From Rotaria socialis (lineage: Eukaryota > Rotifera > Eurotatoria > Philodinida > Philodinidae): 64,000 nucleotides of DNA. The notes under the pieces were generated by a model. It worked only from the letters and a program-made list of their open reading frames with translations. It was not told the origin of the DNA and ran no database searches. Below are positions 59,505-64,000 of the stretch, piece by piece. Where the stretch lies: NCBI GenBank assembly GCA_905331475.1, contig CAJNYU010004391.1:1-64000 (forward strand), in the 5' to 3' direction. The stretch's first letter is position 1, and each line of letters starts with the position of its first letter. The translations under genes were made by a program, and so were the position numbers.

Positions 59505-61692
59505 TCAAAAAGGTCGAAACGAATGAAAATTATTCTGAATATTATATATTTCTGGTACGGACGGATTCGATTGTTTGACATGTTGAGATCTATATAAATA
59601 ATCCATTTTTGCTTTTTGTCCTTGTTCATTTGTTGTCCATTCGATAAGAAAAGTAATTTGTCTATGACGCGGTGGAATACAATCAAAAGTCGATAGGGAT
59701 TTTCGTGAATTACGAACATGTCTACTATCATTTGAATCGATCTCAAGATTTAAAAAATCAGTTGGTGATAAATTTTCAGCGACAAACATTATAAAATCAT
59801 ATTGATTTGTTGTTACGTAATACGTATAATCTTTTCCCTAAAAAGCAAATTTCATTGAATTATTGGTTTTTTTATTTTATTCAATAACGAACCCTTTGCG
59901 GTGGAATATTATTTTTTAAAACAGAAGCAATTAAACAGTCGGCTAAGAGTGCTGCTGGTTCGGGAGTAACCTGGACATTTATTTGAACTTTTGAATGCAT
60001 GACTAGAGTATAATCTTTAATAGGCTGATGATCATCATTCCAGAAACTAGTTGAAAATGGAATAAGTACATAAAAGCCCGATGTTAAAGAGCCAATCCAA
60101 TGAGTAAATGCTCCACGACTTGTACATAATATAGCTTGACGTGTTCCAACATCTTTCGATGGTCCTTGTTCAACATTACATAATACAAATGATTGTGTGT
60201 GCGTATTTCTTATTCGACGATTTTCACGATGGTATATTAAACTAATATTAACCAATGATGTTCTATAGATATGCAGAAAACAAAATTAATAATTCAAAAA
60301 AAAAATCAAGAATCAATTTACTTCGATAAATGGAAATGATACGTTGGAATTAATTGTGTAGATGATCTTGTAAAACGATTGACTTCACGAATATCAAAGT
60401 AATCAGTCGCGTAAGACGATATTGTAATTGAATTGAAAAAACGAAGAAATTTCGGCCAAGAAATCCAAAAAGCACCTGGTGATATATAATCTCTATTGAT
60501 ATTATTTAATTTAGTAAGAATATATGGTGTAATTGATTCATCTGAATAATTCGAACGAGCATGTGGATCTCGAACTAATACAAATTGCATCGAAATATTT
60601 GATAATGAATGTGCGGCTAGTACAGAAAATGCATGATTACTCGGAATATTATTTCGAGTATATTCTTCAGCACTAATATCCGAACGACCTGTTGATGCGC
60701 CAATTAACAGACTGTAGAAAAATGTTTGATTTCTTTGGTACAAATTTAACAAAAAGAAAAATCAATCTTACTGAGATTCACAAGCCGATAAAAGTTTCGC
60801 CCAAATCATCTCACTATCTATTGTGTGATTCTTTGAATTAAGATCAATATGATCACATGGTGCACCAGTTAACAATTGAAGACCTTCTTCAGTTTGTCCG
60901 CTGATCAAATCAGCATAGGAACCAAATAATTTTGCACAGGCCTTTTCAATTAGAGGAACATACAATTGACGACGATGTGCTTGGGTAAATGCAAGTTGAT
61001 TGTATTGTGTACAAGGAAAGCAATCGTCGACAATAACTGTTTTCCATAAACCATTATGACAAATACGTACAAGATAAACACCTTGATTATTAATTTTCTT
61101 TATTAAAAGTATATGTTCAAGCATTTGTGGTCGTTCAGTAATAAGAGCTAATGCAGCCATAAGCCAACAATCACCGAGAGTACCTTGTTGAATATCACTT
61201 GGTTTTGGTGATGAATAAACTGACCATTTCAAACGAAGATCTGACTGTGACGATGGAGATATTTCCGATATTCTTAACCATTGTAATGGATAATTTTTCA
61301 ATGCATCAATGTAACCAATAGAACGAGCTATTGGTGGAAATTGATCATCAACAAAATGTGTATTCTCCTAGGAATCAAAATAAAATGTCAAGCTGTAATT
61401 CGTTTTTTTTAAACTAAATCAATTACTTGTTGACAAAATAAAACTATATCAGTAAAAAGTTTTTCTGCATTTGTTTCATCGGAATGTCGACGATCGTCTA
61501 TAGCAAGTGAGATCGATGTTGTTGGTGATCCTTTTGTATTTACAAGATTTCTCTAAAAAAAAGAAAGATTTTAAATATATAATTTTAAAAACTATATCGA
61601 TAAATTCATACCGAAGATTTTGCCGATTGGTTGCTGAAAGAACTATTCTCTAGTCGATATGTTCTATTCATGGGTCTTTGATTAAGATTCAT
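59505..61692 (-). CDS. calpain-15 (SOL)-like cysteine protease with altered catalytic Asn motif
   Basis: Ca2+-related cytosolic cysteine protease family. Six exons: 61612-61692, 61427-61552, 60772-61367, 60322-60711, 59893-60262 and 59505-59837. They total 1896 bp, 631 residues, all in phase; one donor (GTTCGT) is weak. After a short Ser/Asn-rich N-terminus, the protease core runs from FVDDQFPPIARS through the active-site Cys in QQGTLGDCWLMAALAL, LVRICHNGLWKTVIVDD, the PLIEKACAKLFGSYADL block and LLTGAPCD, to the active-site His in NHAFSVLAA. Where calpains usually have Asn-Pro-Trp, this protein reads LVRDPHARS, so the third catalytic residue appears to be Asp. C-terminal beta-rich regions follow, as in calpain-15. 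No zinc fingers of the vertebrate CAPN15 N-terminus are seen; the protein is about 450 residues shorter. Activity is uncertain. Confidence 0.87.
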
Positions 61693-63098
61693 ATTTTTCT
61701 GTTATTGATTTCGATGATTAGATAGAAAATCAATATTCAGCCAAACCTTACTCATACTGTTTATCTAAAAGAAAAAAAAAGTAGTTAAGGATACGTATAC
61801 ACGACGAAAGTCAACAGAATATGACCGATGTTTCTCTTCTTTTCTCTGGCTCGTTTTTTTTTCTGCATTGTATTGTAGTTTACTTTAACCTACGCAATAC
61901 CGAACTATCGACTGACGAAGTGAGTCATCACAACTTTGCCCTTTTCCTGTTGAAGTATAAAATAAGGACAGAATAAGAAAAAAAGTGCACATATTATTCA
62001 TTATGTTGCCATATAAATCGGTGACATAATATCCAACACACAGAAACAACACACAAAAATGATTTGATATATTTTGACGATCATACTCTACCAATTTTTA
62101 ATGAATCACTGCCTATAATTTTGTCCAATGTGTATTTCATTTTATCAAAAGTCACGTTCAACGTGTCCTTCCTGCAACAACGTTTACATTGGAGAAAAAA
62201 AATACTGTGCATGGTTTTAAACAAAATTTTACTTTGTGGTAGTTCCTTAGACACTCATGTAACAGTTGTATTTGAATAAAAGCATCGACCTTCAATGTCT
62301 TTATTCAACTGATCAATGAAGTGCATTGGATTGAGAGAAACAAAAATTATTTCCAACCTTTCAGTTTGTACGGTGAAAAATTTTAATGTCTCACGGGGTC
62401 AAACAAAAAATACGATTGACAATATATTCTTCATATTGCAAGTATGCCAATACTTGTATTTGAATCCATCTATTTGCAGATAGATCGACTGTCAGTCAAA
62501 ACAATAAAAAAAGCCGAAGTATCAAAATGTGTGTATTCATGTATCCTAAAAAAAACATTTATCAAATGTATATAACTGAAGTAGAACTAATATTTATAAT
62601 CATAAAACATAGACACTGGAGACTGACTAAAGTTTGAATTCGAACAGATCTATTATCTGATGAAATATTGATATTTCAAAAAACCAAAGGTGCGGTTTAA
62701 GCAGCTTGAATAGCTAATAGTATCTATGAATATTTGATATCTACTTAGAATGTGAATAGCTTTGTTGAAACTCAGCATTTCATTATTCAGATTCGCAAAA
62801 CCTTCATGGCTACATAGAACCAAATATCTGTTAAAATTCTTTCAGTTCAAGGATGTAATTTAATTTTGAAACCATAAAGTCCTATAAATTTGCTTGAAAT
62901 GCAAGTTAGTAACTGTGCAATTGAAAAGGCTTGTGAATCATATCAATATGCATTTATTTATTTTTTTGTAATTATCAATTATTGACAAGGTTCACTAATA
63001 TTTTACTCTTCCATTTTTGTCAAATCTATTTTTTGGTTCGTAAAAGAAAAAGAAAAATTTCTTATGCTGTTGTCTTTGATCTAATTCAATAAATACTC
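61693..63098. other. intergenic, nothing recognised
   Basis: 1.4 kb upstream of the calpain gene and downstream of the TRP channel gene, both on the minus strand. There are only short open frames without family character and no repeats of note. Confidence 0.5.
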
Positions 63099-64000
63099 TT
63101 AAATTTCTGCGGTCTGAGAGTCAAGTCTTTTCTTGCAGTCGTCTTTTTTTGAATCATCATCATTTGCATCTTCTTCTTCAGTATCATCATGAAGAAAGCT
63201 TGCATCGTCAACTTCTTCAACTTGTAAATATCTTTCACCGTCAATGTTCGTCCAATATTTATTTGTGTCTAAGTTACGTTCTTCGGTAGACATTTCATTT
63301 TCAATTGCAAATACAATGCGTGCTCGTTCCAAATGCCTATATTATTTAATACAAATTAAACATTTTTCAAACGGACTTCATAGTACGGCAAAGATTCTAC
63401 TAACCAGATTTGTGTTGCACCTTCAATAACATTTCCATATGTATCACCCATCATAGCGATAAGTAAGTTGAGTAATAATATTGTTACGACAATAATATAA
63501 ATGATAAGTAATACTACACTCACATAGCTGTAGTTTGTTTGCGTATAGGCATCCAAATCAAAATCGCCTAACATGCCTAGAAAACTTTGCTTAACACTAA
63601 GCAGAAAACCACCAAAACCTAAATAGAAATTAAAAAAAATGATTCAATGTTAATATTATGTAATATTTACCATTATTATTAAATAAAACAAAAAATGCTT
63701 GTGAAAAGCCAGCAAGAAACACGGCGTAAATAATAAAAAAGCGAAGAACATCATTGAATAACATTTCATAAATCATTACAACGAATGGACCGGTTAATCG
63801 AAAAGCCATTACGAAAAACAACATATAGCCCCAACCAACAATTGCTGCTATGGCTAATACGGCTGATTGGGCTTCCATGTCAAATGCGCGAAGAATATTA
63901 ATGATATATATGCTTACACAAAATAAACACGCTAAGCAATTTTCAAGAAGACCAGAACCCTATGAAAATAATAAAATCGTTTAAAAGATGTTTTTTTGAG
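63099..64000 (-). CDS. TRP-family cation channel, C-terminal part (TRPV-like), 5' end beyond the window
   Basis: Three exons are visible, in coding order 63671-63959, 63405-63618 and 63099-63336, joined in phase over short introns (52 and 68 bp). An intron runs off the window at 63960. The first visible exon holds parts of S4-S5 and S5 (VGWGYMLFFVMAFRLTGPFV, FFIIYAVFLAGFSQAFFVLF). The next carries the pore loop with GMLGDFDLDAY, then S6 with ILLLNLLIAMMGDTYGNV, the typical TRP S6 end. The last has a TRP-helix-like IWHLERARIVF and an acidic tail (EEEDANDDDSKKDDCKK). The GMLGD filter and NLLIAMMGDT are closest in pattern to TRPV channels. Ankyrin repeats and S1-S3 would lie to the right and are not seen. 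Subtype uncertain. Confidence 0.82.

Overview
The window is AT-rich animal nuclear DNA. Its spliceosomal genes mostly have 50-65 bp GT-AG introns, and the gene set is metazoan: tubby, tryptophan hydroxylase, K2P and TRP channels, a rhodopsin-type GPCR, calpain and ZDHHC. Short introns, conserved metazoan genes, a fungal/plant-type sterol glucosyltransferase and many short palindromic elements together suggest a bdelloid rotifer. That is an inference from overall character, not a proof.

Layout. 1-15.2 kb is gene-poor. It holds diverged direct repeats, several CCCAGGT-ended palindromic elements (MITE-like), and a decayed Ser/Asn-rich coding stretch with such an element inside it. 15.2-16.15 kb is a GPCR pseudogene. 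17.67-18.95 kb is a two-pore-domain K+ channel with an unclear start. 19.38-23.23 and 24.23-27.79 kb are tandem paralogous glycosyltransferases. Each joins an N-terminal domain resembling the glycoside hydrolase family 2 sugar-binding fold to a UGT80/Ugt51-like domain. They appear identical over about 1.76 kb, introns included, and are clearly diverged outside it. 28.79-29.05 kb (-) is a PMP3-like proteolipid. 29.81-35.21 kb (-) is a 14-exon tubby gene. 36.52-47.07 kb (+) is a six-exon ZDHHC3/7-type palmitoyltransferase with two very large repeat-filled introns. 47.31-51.81 kb (-) is a ten-exon tryptophan hydroxylase whose third intron holds an intact 377-codon same-strand ORF. 53.60-59.48 kb (+) is a ten-exon WD40-type protein. 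59.51-61.69 kb (-) is a six-exon calpain-15-like gene, only 26 bp from the WD40 gene in convergent orientation. 63.10-64 kb (-) is the 3' end of a TRP channel that runs off the window.

Most genes are unrelated single-copy cellular genes in alternating orientation, so no operon logic is expected. The exon models were assembled by hand from splice signals and reading-frame continuity. For tubby, ZDHHC, tryptophan hydroxylase, the WD40 protein, calpain and the second glycosyltransferase, the summed exons are exact multiples of three and end at a stop. The four single N characters (14946, 20300, 38345, 55349) all sit in or beside palindromes or a flush duplication, so the sequence there should be treated as unresolved assembly.
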